Origin: Sphingomonas mollis
GTDB taxonomy: Bacteria > Pseudomonadota > Alphaproteobacteria > Sphingomonadales > Sphingomonadaceae
DNA: 64,000 bases
Direction: 5' to 3'
Assembly: GCF_016427505.1 (NCBI RefSeq)
Contig: NZ_JAELXS010000005.1
Coordinates: 124,001-188,000, forward strand
Under the pieces are notes generated by a model. The model was not told where the DNA came from. It saw only the letters and a list, made by a program, of their open reading frames with translations, and searched no databases. Positions 1 to 6,815 of this stretch are shown here, piece after piece. The first letter of the stretch is position 1. Every line of letters begins with the position of its first letter. The position numbers and the translations under genes are program-made.

Positions 1-1
1 C

Positions 2-727
2 ATGATCGCCCTCGCCGCGCTGCCCGTCGCCACCCTGCCCGTCGCCGCCGCCGCGCAGGGGCAGCAGACCAGCATCCAGCCGATGATCCCGGCCAGCGGC
101 ACCGTGGTCGATGTGGTGGCGGAGGGTCGGACGACCCGCGTTCCCGATCTCGCCACGATCCGCGCCGGCGTCGTCACCCCCGGCGCCACCGCCGCGCAGG
201 CGCTGGCCGACAACGCCACCGCCATGGCCCGCGTGCTGGCCGCCCTGCGCAAGGCCGGTGTCGCCCCGCGCGATCTGGCCACCGCGACGGTGCAACTGGC
301 GCCGCAATATCGCTACGCCGAAAACCAGCCGCCGGTCATCACCGGTTATCAGGCGACGAACAGCGTGTCGGTCCGTTTCCGTGATGTCGCGCGATCGGGC
401 GCGATTCTCGATGCGCTGGTGAAGGAAGGCGCCAACCAGATCGACGGGCCGAACCTGTCGCTGGCCGAACCGGATGCGGCGCTGGACGAGGCGCGCGCCG
501 ATGCGGTGAAGCGCGCCCGCGCCCGTGCCGATCTCTATGCCCGCGCCGCCGGCCTGCGCGTCGTCCGCATCGTCTCGATCGCCGAGGCGGGACAGGACAG
601 CGGCGGCCCCGAACGTCCGGTGATGCTGATGGCCCGCGCGGCCAAGGCGGACGCCTCGACCGAGATCGCACCGGGTGAGAAGGACATCACCGCGACGCTG
701 CAGGTCCGCTTCCTGCTCGATCAGTAA
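2..727 (+). CDS. SIMPL domain (DUF541) periplasmic protein, 5' end probably outside window
   Basis: A 241-residue frame is visible. It opens with a hydrophobic Ala/Leu/Val-rich stretch ending in AAAAQ, which looks like the core and cleavage site of a signal peptide. No positively charged N-terminus is seen, so the true start probably lies left of base 1. The rest matches the SIMPL/DUF541 family: an early GTVVDVVAEG strand, a central Q-rich YQATNSVSVRF segment, and a C-terminal DITATLQVRF strand. SIMPL proteins are periplasmic or outer-membrane associated and poorly understood; some are linked to oxidative stress. A strong hairpin follows the stop codon. The family call is firm; the cellular role is not known. 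Confidence 0.85.
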   Translation: MIALAALPVATLPVAAAAQGQQTSIQPMIPASGTVVDVVAEGRTTRVPDLATIRAGVVTPGATAAQALADNATAMARVLAALRKAGVAPRDLATATVQLAPQYRYAENQPPVITGYQATNSVSVRFRDVARSGAILDALVKEGANQIDGPNLSLAEPDAALDEARADAVKRARARADLYARAAGLRVVRIVSIAEAGQDSGGPERPVMLMARAAKADASTEIAPGEKDITATLQVRFLLDQ

Positions 728-732
728 CGAAA

Positions 733-764
733 AAGGGGCCGCCCGGTCGCCCGGACGGCCCCTT
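733..764. terminator. Bidirectional rho-independent terminator
   Basis: A 14-bp inverted repeat with one mismatch (arms around AAGGGGCCG and CGGCCCCTT, 4-base loop) sits between the stop codons of two convergent genes. It has an A-run on the left and a T-run on the right, so it can serve both strands. Confidence 0.8.
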
Positions 765-798
765 TGGTCGATCCCGCCGAAGCGGCGGGATCAGTGCT

Positions 799-1056
799 TC
801 AGCGCACCCGGCCGCGACGGACCAGGTTCACGATCGCCAGCAGGATGACCGCACCCAGCAGCGACACCAGGAACGAGGTGACGTTCAGCGGCTGGTTGTT
901 GATCGACCCACCCGAGATGATGAGGCCGCCCAGAAACGCGCCGACGATGCCGACGATGATGTTCAGGAAGATGCCCTGCTGCGCATCGGTGCGCATGATG
1001 ATGCTGGCAAGCCAGCCGATGACGCCGCCGATGATCAGCCAAAGAATAATGCCCAT
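799..1056 (-). CDS. GlsB/YeaQ/YmgE family stress response membrane protein
   Basis: This 85-residue protein is almost entirely hydrophobic, with three predicted membrane segments: residues about 2-17, 29-48 and 58-78. It has the family's Gly-rich pattern (GGVIGWLASIIM, GIVGAFLGGLI) and ends in a short basic tail, RRGRVR. Family members (Pfam Transgly_assoc) are small inner-membrane proteins often induced by general or envelope stress; their biochemical role is unclear. The gene stands alone, convergent with the SIMPL gene and sharing its terminator. A GGAGGGA-like ribosome site precedes the ATG. Confidence 0.88.
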   Translation of the reverse strand: MGIILWLIIGGVIGWLASIIMRTDAQQGIFLNIIVGIVGAFLGGLIISGGSINNQPLNVTSFLVSLLGAVILLAIVNLVRRGRVR

Positions 1057-1221
1057 GTCCAGTCCCTCCGTTAAAGCCCGCGACCGGAGCGGGCGATGCC
1101 GGAATAACCTGTATTGCTCTATCTTGTTCCGGGTGCGGTTCGATTAGTGTCGACGTTTCGCGCACCGGGTCCAGGATCGGGACGACTTCGCCATCGTCGT
1201 CGTCGCCGTTCCCGTACCGGG

Positions 1222-1527
1222 TCAGTACTTCAGCTGGCGCTCGTACAGCGTGCGATAATGCTGGATGCGCGTGACGCGCAGGCCGGGCATCCCCGACCGG
1301 TCGATCGCCCGCTGCCACCCGGCGAATTCCTCCGCCGTCAACCCGTATCGATCGCATACCTCGTCCACCGACAGCAGCCCGCCGTTGACGGCAGCGACAA
1401 CCTCGGCCTTGCGGCGGACCACCCACCGGGTGGTGGAGGGCGGCGGCAGGGTATCGACCGTCAATGGCTCGCCCAGCGGGCCGATGACTTTGGCGGGACG
1501 AATCTTTTCGTTCTGGATCATGTTCAA
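1222..1527 (-). CDS. sciP: CtrA inhibitor SciP (DUF1153)
   Basis: This 101-residue protein matches SciP through most of its length: IGPLGEPLTVDTLPPPSTTR, RWVVRRKAEVVAAVNGG, SVDEVCDRYGLTAEEF and the C-terminal GLRVTRIQHYR. The central segment is a helix-turn-helix. In Caulobacter, SciP binds CtrA or its promoters during G1 and blocks transcription of CtrA-activated genes. CtrA itself is not in this window, but cpdR and trcR are. The gene is monocistronic, and the intergenic regions on either side are short. The residues after HYR (TLYERQLKY) form a short extra tail compared with the Caulobacter protein. Confidence 0.93.
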   Translation of the reverse strand: MNMIQNEKIRPAKVIGPLGEPLTVDTLPPPSTTRWVVRRKAEVVAAVNGGLLSVDEVCDRYGLTAEEFAGWQRAIDRSGMPGLRVTRIQHYRTLYERQLKY

Positions 1528-1621
1528 CCTCTGCCGGGGCTCCCGGCCCCCTCGAAACGCGTACTGGTGATGTATCCGGCGCTCCTGAAGAACGCCTGAA
1601 ACGCCACGGTAAACGAACCCT

Positions 1622-1882
1622 TCATCTGTCTTTCCACCGGCTTAGCCGGACCGCCACGCGCGGATTGAACGCGCCGTGCGTGGGTGCCAGCAATCCGCCG
1701 CCCATGACGGCGACCGCCGCCATCGGCCCGGTTCCCGGACCGGCCGGCGCCAGCCCCGACTGCACCACCGCGGTCGGGCTGGTCTCCTGTCGAGCCGACA
1801 GGTCGATCATCAGCGTGCCCAGGTCCTCGGGCAACGCGGCGATGTCGACGATGCCATCGAAAGAGGAGTGGGTCAGGTCCAA
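1622..1882 (-). CDS. Small hypothetical protein
   Basis: An 86-residue open frame that I do not recognise. It begins MDLTHSSFDGIVDIAALPED, continues with a Gly/Pro/Ala-rich middle (GPGTGPMAAVAVMGGGLLAP) and ends with basic RLSRWKDR. The start would be TTG, with a GGAGAT ribosome-site-like string about eight bases upstream. An overlapping frame on the other strand is equally open, so this could be non-coding DNA. It lies between sciP and mnmA and is transcribed in the same direction as sciP. Confidence 0.35.
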   Translation of the reverse strand: MDLTHSSFDGIVDIAALPEDLGTLMIDLSARQETSPTAVVQSGLAPAGPGTGPMAAVAVMGGGLLAPTHGAFNPRVAVRLSRWKDR

Positions 1883-2042
1883 TGCGGCGTATCTCCGGGT
1901 TCGTCGGATGAACGCTCTACACGCGGGGTCATGAAGGTCGGGTAAAGCCGCGGATAACCTATCGTGAACCTTCGTTTACGCCTGCGTGGCTGTCCTTTGT
2001 CGATTTGCACCGCCCTGTGCGCGCGCCTATGTGCGCGGGTCT

Positions 2043-3161
2043 ATGGACAACGGCATCGATCAGGACGGCGAATTCCAGCTCGACGACCCGCGCGGCAAGC
2101 GGATCGTGGTGGCGATGTCGGGCGGCGTCGACAGTTCGGTCGTCGCCGCGCTGGCGGTGCGGACGGGGGCGGAGGTGATCGGCGTCACCTTGCAATTGTA
2201 CGATCATGGCGAGGCGGTCGGCCGCGCCGGCGCCTGCTGCGCCGGCCGCGATATCCGCGATGCCCGCGCGGTGTGCGACCGTCTCGGCATCGCGCATTAC
2301 GTCTTCGACCATGAAAGCGCCTTCCGCACATCGGTCGTCGACAAGTTCGCCGACGAATATCTCGCCGGCCGCACGCCGATCCCGTGCGTGTCGTGCAACA
2401 CCGGCCCGAAATTCACCGACCTGCTGGGTCTGGCGCGCGAGCTGGGCGCCGATTGCCTCGCCACCGGTCATTACGTTCGCCGTGTGCCCGGCCCCGCTGG
2501 TGCCGAATTGCACCGCGGTGCCGACCCGGCCCGCGACCAGAGTTACTTCCTGTTCGCCACGACGCAGCCGCAACTCGACTATCTCCGCTTCCCGCTGGGC
2601 GGCCTGCCCAAGTCGCGCGTGCGGGAGATTGCGGCCGAACTGGGCCTCGGCGTCGCGGCCAAGCCCGACAGTCAGGATATCTGCTTCGTACCCGATGGCG
2701 ATTATGCCGGGCTGGTCCGCAAGCTGCGGCCCGATGCGGTATCGGGCGGCGACATCGTCGACCTGTCCGGCGAAAAGCTGGGCGAGCATCGCGGCCTGAT
2801 CCACTTTACCGTCGGCCAGCGCCGCGGGCTGGAGATCGGCGGCCATGCCGAACCGCTCTATGTCGTGCGGCTGGAACCCGCCACCGCCCGCGTCGTCGTC
2901 GGCCCGCGCCGCGCACTGGCGGTCGAGGCGGCGTCGCTGGAGAACGTCAACTGGATCGGCGGCGATCATGACGGCCCGCTGACCGCAAAGGTTCGATCGA
3001 TGGCCCGCCCGGTCCCGGCGCGCTTCGTCGACGGCCGGCTGTCGTTCGACACGCCTGAATATGGCGTCGCCCCCGGTCAGGCGGCGGTGCTGTATGCCGG
3101 TGAGCGGATATTGGGTGGCGGCTGGATCGCGGCCACCGAAGCGGCGCTGATCGCCGCGTGA
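2043..3161 (+). CDS. mnmA: tRNA-specific 2-thiouridylase MnmA
   Basis: This enzyme of 372 residues activates U34 of Lys, Glu and Gln tRNAs by adenylation and inserts sulfur to give s2U34 in the cytoplasm. The ATP-binding PP-loop SGGVDSS is at residues 26-32. The catalytic cysteine is C118 (VSCNTGPKF) and the second, persulfide-handling cysteine is C214 ([10 protein letters not shown]). GHYVRR and RDQSYFLF are further family motifs. The ATG at 2043 is preferred over an in-frame GTG at 1986, because the extra 19 residues are unlike the family. The gene is monocistronic. Confidence 0.96.
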   Translation: MDNGIDQDGEFQLDDPRGKRIVVAMSGGVDSSVVAALAVRTGAEVIGVTLQLYDHGEAVGRAGACCAGRDIRDARAVCDRLGIAHYVFDHESAFRTSVVDKFADEYLAGRTPIPCVSCNTGPKFTDLLGLARELGADCLATGHYVRRVPGPAGAELHRGADPARDQSYFLFATTQPQLDYLRFPLGGLPKSRVREIAAELGLGVAAKPDSQDICFVPDGDYAGLVRKLRPDAVSGGDIVDLSGEKLGEHRGLIHFTVGQRRGLEIGGHAEPLYVVRLEPATARVVVGPRRALAVEAASLENVNWIGGDHDGPLTAKVRSMARPVPARFVDGRLSFDTPEYGVAPGQAAVLYAGERILGGGWIAATEAALIAA

Positions 3162-3322
3162 TTCGAAGTTAGGGGCAAGGCGGGAGAGAGCGCCTGCACT
3201 GCGCTCGATCTCCCGCACCATCGTGTCGCCGGTGCCGGTTTTGACCGGCGGCTCCGCTCCGCATTCATATTTCTGATTGACGGCGCAACGACAGTGGCCG
3301 GTCGCTAGCGGAGTTGCGCACG

Positions 3323-3349
3323 AAAAAAAAGGGCCGGCAAAGCCGACCC
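3323..3349 (-). terminator. Rho-independent terminator
   Basis: On the minus strand GGGTCGGC, loop TTT, GCCGGCCC is followed by eight T residues. It ends either the pdxH-CDF-phzF operon, 110 bases downstream of its last stop, or the candidate small RNA described here. Confidence 0.85.
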
Positions 3350-3418
3350 GTAAAAGTTTTTAGGAGAGGATGCCTGAAAGGCACAGTCGTTGTGCAGCGC
3401 AGCGTATGATTTCGCAAG
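3323..3418 (-). ncRNA. Candidate small RNA with anti-Shine-Dalgarno-like CCTCTCCT
   Basis: Reading the minus strand, TTGCAA (3448-3453), a 17-base spacer and GATAAA (3425-3430) make a plausible sigma-70 promoter downstream of the phzF stop. A transcript starting near 3418 would carry a small TGCCT-TTC-AGGCA hairpin and a single-stranded CATCCTCTCCTAAAAAC segment. It would end in a GC-rich hairpin plus T8 at 3323-3349. No convincing reading frame covers it. The C-rich segment resembles loops of alphaproteobacterial sRNAs that pair with ribosome sites. The terminator is clear; the independent promoter is inference. Confidence 0.45.
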
Positions 3419-3462
3419 TGCAACTTTATCGCCTCCGATTGCACGAATTGCAATCGTGTCGG

Positions 3463-4260
3463 TCAGGGAAGCAGAAACGCGCCCTCGATCACCGTGACGC
3501 ATCGTCCGCCCAACACCACGCGGTCGTCCGCCAGCCGGCATGACAACCGTCCGCCGCGCTCGCTCGCCTGCCACGCGGTGAAGGCATCGCGTTCCAGCCG
3601 CGCCGCCCAATATGGCACGATCACCGCGTGCGCGCCGCCGGTCACCGGGTCCTCGTCGATCCCGAAACCGGGGGTGAAGGCGCGGCTGACGATATCGGTC
3701 GTGTCGCCCGGCGCGGTGACGATCACCAGCAACCGCCCCGCCGCCGCCAGTGCCCGCTGATCCGGATCGCATGCCCGCACCGCCGCCTCGTCGGCCAGCA
3801 CGACCACCGCATAACCGCCATCGTGCCACAGCGTCTCGACCGGATCGGTCACGCCCAGCGCCGCGACGATCGCCGGCAGCGGCTTCGGCGCCGGGGCAAG
3901 CGCGGGCAGCGCCATCAGATAACCCGTCCCCTCGCGTGCCACTTCCAGCACGCCGGATCGACGCGTGCGGAACCGCACCCGGTCGAGCGCGGTATCCGAT
4001 TGCAGCACGACATGCCCGCTCGCCAGCGTCGCATGACCGCACAGCGCGATCTCGGCGGCCGGCGTGAACCAGCGCAGCTCGAAATCCGCCTCGCCCGTCT
4101 CGTCCGGCAGGAAGAACGCCGTCTCCGACAGGTTGTTCTCCTGCGCGATCTTCAGCAGCAGCGTGTCGTCCAGCCAGGACGACAACGGCATCACCGCCGC
4201 CGGATTGCCCCCGAACGCCTCGTCGGCAAAGGCATCGACCTGAGTGAAGGGAAGCCGCAT
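3463..4260 (-). CDS. PhzF family isomerase/epimerase-like protein
   Basis: The 265-residue protein carries the PhzF/DapF-fold signatures. The N-terminal QVDAFADEAFGGNPAAV loop holds the family's conserved GNPAAV. LSETAFFLP supplies the conserved glutamate region, and ALCGHATLASGHV the glycine-rich cofactor-free active site. GFGIDEDPVTGGAHA is the second half-site. PhzF relatives catalyse proton shifts or epimerisations on small amino-acid-like substrates; the substrate here cannot be told from sequence. The ATG at 4260 follows the CDF stop by two bases, so it is the third gene of the pdxH operon. Eight extra upstream in-frame codons were rejected because they overlap the CDF gene. Confidence 0.9.
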   Translation of the reverse strand: MRLPFTQVDAFADEAFGGNPAAVMPLSSWLDDTLLLKIAQENNLSETAFFLPDETGEADFELRWFTPAAEIALCGHATLASGHVVLQSDTALDRVRFRTRRSGVLEVAREGTGYLMALPALAPAPKPLPAIVAALGVTDPVETLWHDGGYAVVVLADEAAVRACDPDQRALAAAGRLLVIVTAPGDTTDIVSRAFTPGFGIDEDPVTGGAHAVIVPYWAARLERDAFTAWQASERGGRLSCRLADDRVVLGGRCVTVIEGAFLLP

Positions 4261-4262
4261 CG

Positions 4263-5210
4263 TTACAACCTCTTGCCGAACCAATGGGGCGTCACATCCG
4301 CCTCGACCAGCGGATTGTCGGTATCCACATGGCCCTCGGGGTCCAGATGGATCAGCACCTCGACCTTCGGGAACGCACGCTTCAGGTTCATCTCGACCGC
4401 CTCGACCAGATCATGCGCCTGCGCGACCGTCAGGTTGCGGTCGACCTCCATATGGAACTGCGCGAAATCATGGCTACCCGACCGGCGTGTGCGAAAATCG
4501 TGGATGCCGCGCAGGCCTTCCTGCCGCGCCGCCACGTCCAGGAAACCGGCGCGCTGATCCTCCGGCCATTCCTTGTCCATCAACTGGTCGATCGCGTTGG
4601 ACGATGCCTGAAACGCGCCCCATGCCAGCCATAGCGCGATGACGATGCCGAAGATCGGGTCCGCCTTGGTGAATCCGAAATACTGATCCAGCACCAGCGC
4701 CACGATCACCGATCCGTTCAGCAGCACGTCCGACTGGTAATGGACATTGTCCGCCATGATCGCGACCGACCCGGTCTGGCGGATGATGCGCCGCTGATAC
4801 CAGAGCAGCACCACCGTCGCGCCGATCGCGATGATCGACACGCCGATGCCGAACTCCGCGTCCGCCGTCGGCGCGTGACTGCCAAACGCCTGCACCGCGC
4901 GCCAAGCGATGCCCGCCGCCGACGCGGTGATGAGCGCCACCTGAAACAGCGCCGCCAGCGCCTCCGCCTTGCCATGCCCGAACCGGTGGTCATGGTCCGC
5001 CGGCGTCGCCGCCAGCCGCACGCCATACAAGGTAACAAGCGAGGCGAGCAGATCGAGGCCCGTATCGGCCAGCGACCCCAGCATCGCGACCGACCCGGTG
5101 TGCCACGCGGCAAAACCCTTCAACCCCAGCAGGAACGTCGCCATCGCGACGCTCGCCAGCGCGGCCCGCGTCGCGTGGGGCATGAACCGGCGCTGTTCTT
5201 CGCGTGTCAT
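4263..5210 (-). CDS. Cation diffusion facilitator (CDF) divalent metal efflux transporter, FieF-like
   Basis: A 315-residue inner-membrane protein with six predicted membrane segments in the first 200 residues and a cytoplasmic C-terminal ferredoxin-like domain. The sequence shows [14 protein letters not shown] in helix 2, [15 protein letters not shown] in the loop, and [15 protein letters not shown] in helix 5. [11 protein letters not shown] and [20 protein letters not shown] form the C-terminal domain. CDF proteins export Zn, Fe, Co or similar ions in exchange for protons; the metal is not predictable here. It overlaps pdxH by four bases and is followed after two bases by phzF. Confidence 0.92.
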   Translation of the reverse strand: MTREEQRRFMPHATRAALASVAMATFLLGLKGFAAWHTGSVAMLGSLADTGLDLLASLVTLYGVRLAATPADHDHRFGHGKAEALAALFQVALITASAAGIAWRAVQAFGSHAPTADAEFGIGVSIIAIGATVVLLWYQRRIIRQTGSVAIMADNVHYQSDVLLNGSVIVALVLDQYFGFTKADPIFGIVIALWLAWGAFQASSNAIDQLMDKEWPEDQRAGFLDVAARQEGLRGIHDFRTRRSGSHDFAQFHMEVDRNLTVAQAHDLVEAVEMNLKRAFPKVEVLIHLDPEGHVDTDNPLVEADVTPHWFGKRL

Positions 5211-5785
5211 GGGAACAGCAACCCCTCGCTCCAGCCGGCACCGTCGCGCGTGAACAGACGCCGCTCATGCAGCCGGTGCGCGCGATCCTGCCAGAATTCG
5301 ATGCGTTCGGGCGCGACGACATACCCGCCCCAGAATGGCGGCCGTGGCACGTCCTGCCCCTCGAACCGCGCCGTCACCTCGGCCACGCGCGCCTCGAACG
5401 TCGCGCGGGAATCGAGCGGCCGCGACTGGTCGGACGCCCATGCCCCCAGTTGCGAATCCCGCCCGCGCGATGCGAAATAGGCGTCGGACTGCGCATCGGT
5501 CGCCAGCGTCACCGGCCCTTCGATCCGCACCTGCTTGCGCAGCGATTTCCAGTGGAACATCAATCCGGCGTGCATATTGGCCGCCAGCTCGCCCGCCTTG
5601 CGCCCCTCGCGATTGGTATAGAACACGAAGCCGTCGGGGCCGTGCCCCTTAAGCAACACCATCCGCACCGACGGACGCCCGTCGGCATCCGCGGTCGCCA
5701 GCGCCATCGCGTTGGAATCGTTGATTTCGGACGCTCTTGCCTCGGCATACCATGCGTCGAACAGGGCGATGGGATCGTCGGTCAT
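5207..5785 (-). CDS. pdxH: Pyridoxamine 5'-phosphate oxidase
   Basis: This 192-residue FMN enzyme oxidises pyridoxamine or pyridoxine 5'-phosphate to pyridoxal 5'-phosphate in the cytoplasm. Motifs seen are [19 protein letters not shown], the phosphate and FMN-binding [32 protein letters not shown], and the C-terminal signature [17 protein letters not shown] with RLHERR. The ATG at 5785 gives the normal family length; an in-frame extension of 38 residues upstream has no family similarity and overlaps the Ku promoter area. It is the first gene of a minus-strand operon with the CDF transporter and the PhzF protein, divergent from Ku. Confidence 0.95.
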   Translation of the reverse strand: MTDDPIALFDAWYAEARASEINDSNAMALATADADGRPSVRMVLLKGHGPDGFVFYTNREGRKAGELAANMHAGLMFHWKSLRKQVRIEGPVTLATDAQSDAYFASRGRDSQLGAWASDQSRPLDSRATFEARVAEVTARFEGQDVPRPPFWGGYVVAPERIEFWQDRAHRLHERRLFTRDGAGWSEGLLFP

Positions 5786-5883
5786 GGCCGCCCCATAGCC
5801 GATCTTCGCGACCAACGGAACGAGTCCCCATTCACGTACATTGTCGCAACGGCATTGAGTAGTGCGCGAAACTGAGGTGGCAG

Positions 5884-6735
5884 ATGGCGGCACGGGCATA
5901 TTGGCAGGGACAGATCCGGCTCGCGCTGGTGTCGATCCCCGTCGAAATCTATTCCGCCACCAAGAGCGGCGCCGCGGTCCAGTTCCGCCAGATCCACGAA
6001 CCGTCGGGCAAGCCGATCTCGTATGAGAAGGTCGTCACCGGCGTCGGCCCGGTCGATGTCGACGAGATCGTGAAGGGCTATGAGGTCTCGAAGGGCGAAT
6101 ATGTCCTGCTGGAGCAGGACGAGATCGACGCGGTGAAGCTGGAATCGAAGAAGACGCTGGAATTGACCCAGTTCGTCGACGCGCACGAGATCGACGTCCT
6201 CTATTACGAGAAACCCTATTTCGTCGTCCCCGCCGACGATCTGGCCGAGGAAGCCTTCATCGTCCTGCGCGAGGCGCTTCGTCGGACCAAAAAGGTCGGG
6301 CTTGGCCAGCTCGCGATGCGCGGCCGCGAATATATCGTCAGCCTGAAACCCTGCGGGCGCGGACTGGTGATGGAGACGTTGCGCTACGCCGACGAGGTCA
6401 ACAAGGCGCAGGGGTATTTCCGCGAAATCCCCGACGACAAGCCCGACGCCGAACTGCTCGATCTGGCCGAGGCGCTGATCGACCGCAAGACCTCCGCCTT
6501 CGACCCCGCCAGCTTCCACGACCGCTATGTCGATGCGCTGAAGGCGCTGGTGGAGCGCAAGCGCAAGGCGAACGGCAAGAAGATCATCGAAGATAAGGAC
6601 AAGGGCGACACCGGCGGTTCCAACGTCGTCGACCTGATGGCGGCACTCCGCAAGTCGATGGGCGACAAGGCTGCGAAAAAGGCGCCGGCAAAGAAGGCAC
6701 CCGCCAAAAAAGCGCCCGTCAAAAAACGTGCATGA
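5884..6735 (+). CDS. ku: Non-homologous end-joining protein Ku
   Basis: A 283-residue bacterial Ku. The core begins [20 protein letters not shown] and continues through [39 protein letters not shown] and [20 protein letters not shown] Lys/Ala/Pro tail at residues about 260-283 contains repeated AKKAP units, a DNA-binding extension common in bacterial Ku. Ku homodimers thread onto double-strand DNA ends and recruit LigD. The ATG is preceded by GAGGTGG. It is followed after 80 bases by ligD on the same strand, the usual two-gene end-joining module. Confidence 0.96.
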   Translation: MAARAYWQGQIRLALVSIPVEIYSATKSGAAVQFRQIHEPSGKPISYEKVVTGVGPVDVDEIVKGYEVSKGEYVLLEQDEIDAVKLESKKTLELTQFVDAHEIDVLYYEKPYFVVPADDLAEEAFIVLREALRRTKKVGLGQLAMRGREYIVSLKPCGRGLVMETLRYADEVNKAQGYFREIPDDKPDAELLDLAEALIDRKTSAFDPASFHDRYVDALKALVERKRKANGKKIIEDKDKGDTGGSNVVDLMAALRKSMGDKAAKKAPAKKAPAKKAPVKKRA

Positions 6736-6747
6736 CCCCCTCCATCC

Positions 6748-6812
6748 GTCACCCCAGCGAAAGCCGGGGTCTCTCCGCTACAGGGAGATGCAAGCCTCCG
6801 CCGGCATGACGG
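6748..6812. repeat. Palindromic intergenic repeat between ku and ligD
   Basis: An imperfect inverted repeat: CGTCACCCCAGCGAAAGCC on the left, and on the right the complement of a CGTCATGCCGGCGGAGGC-like arm. It ends just before the ligD ATG. The motif belongs to the CGTCA-CCC-GCGAA-GCCGGGGT class of short repeats common in sphingomonads. Confidence 0.6.
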
Positions 6813-6815
6813 CCA

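Noticed and set aside
3265-3453. Possible 62-residue protein on the minus strand
   Set aside because: It reads through a rho-independent terminator with T8 and the small RNA candidate; no ribosome site or similarity.
3370-3545. Possible small protein on the plus strand starting ATGCCTGAAAGG after AGGAGAGG
   Set aside because: The ribosome-like string directly touches the ATG and is better explained as the complement of the C-rich small RNA segment; the frame runs into the antisense of phzF.
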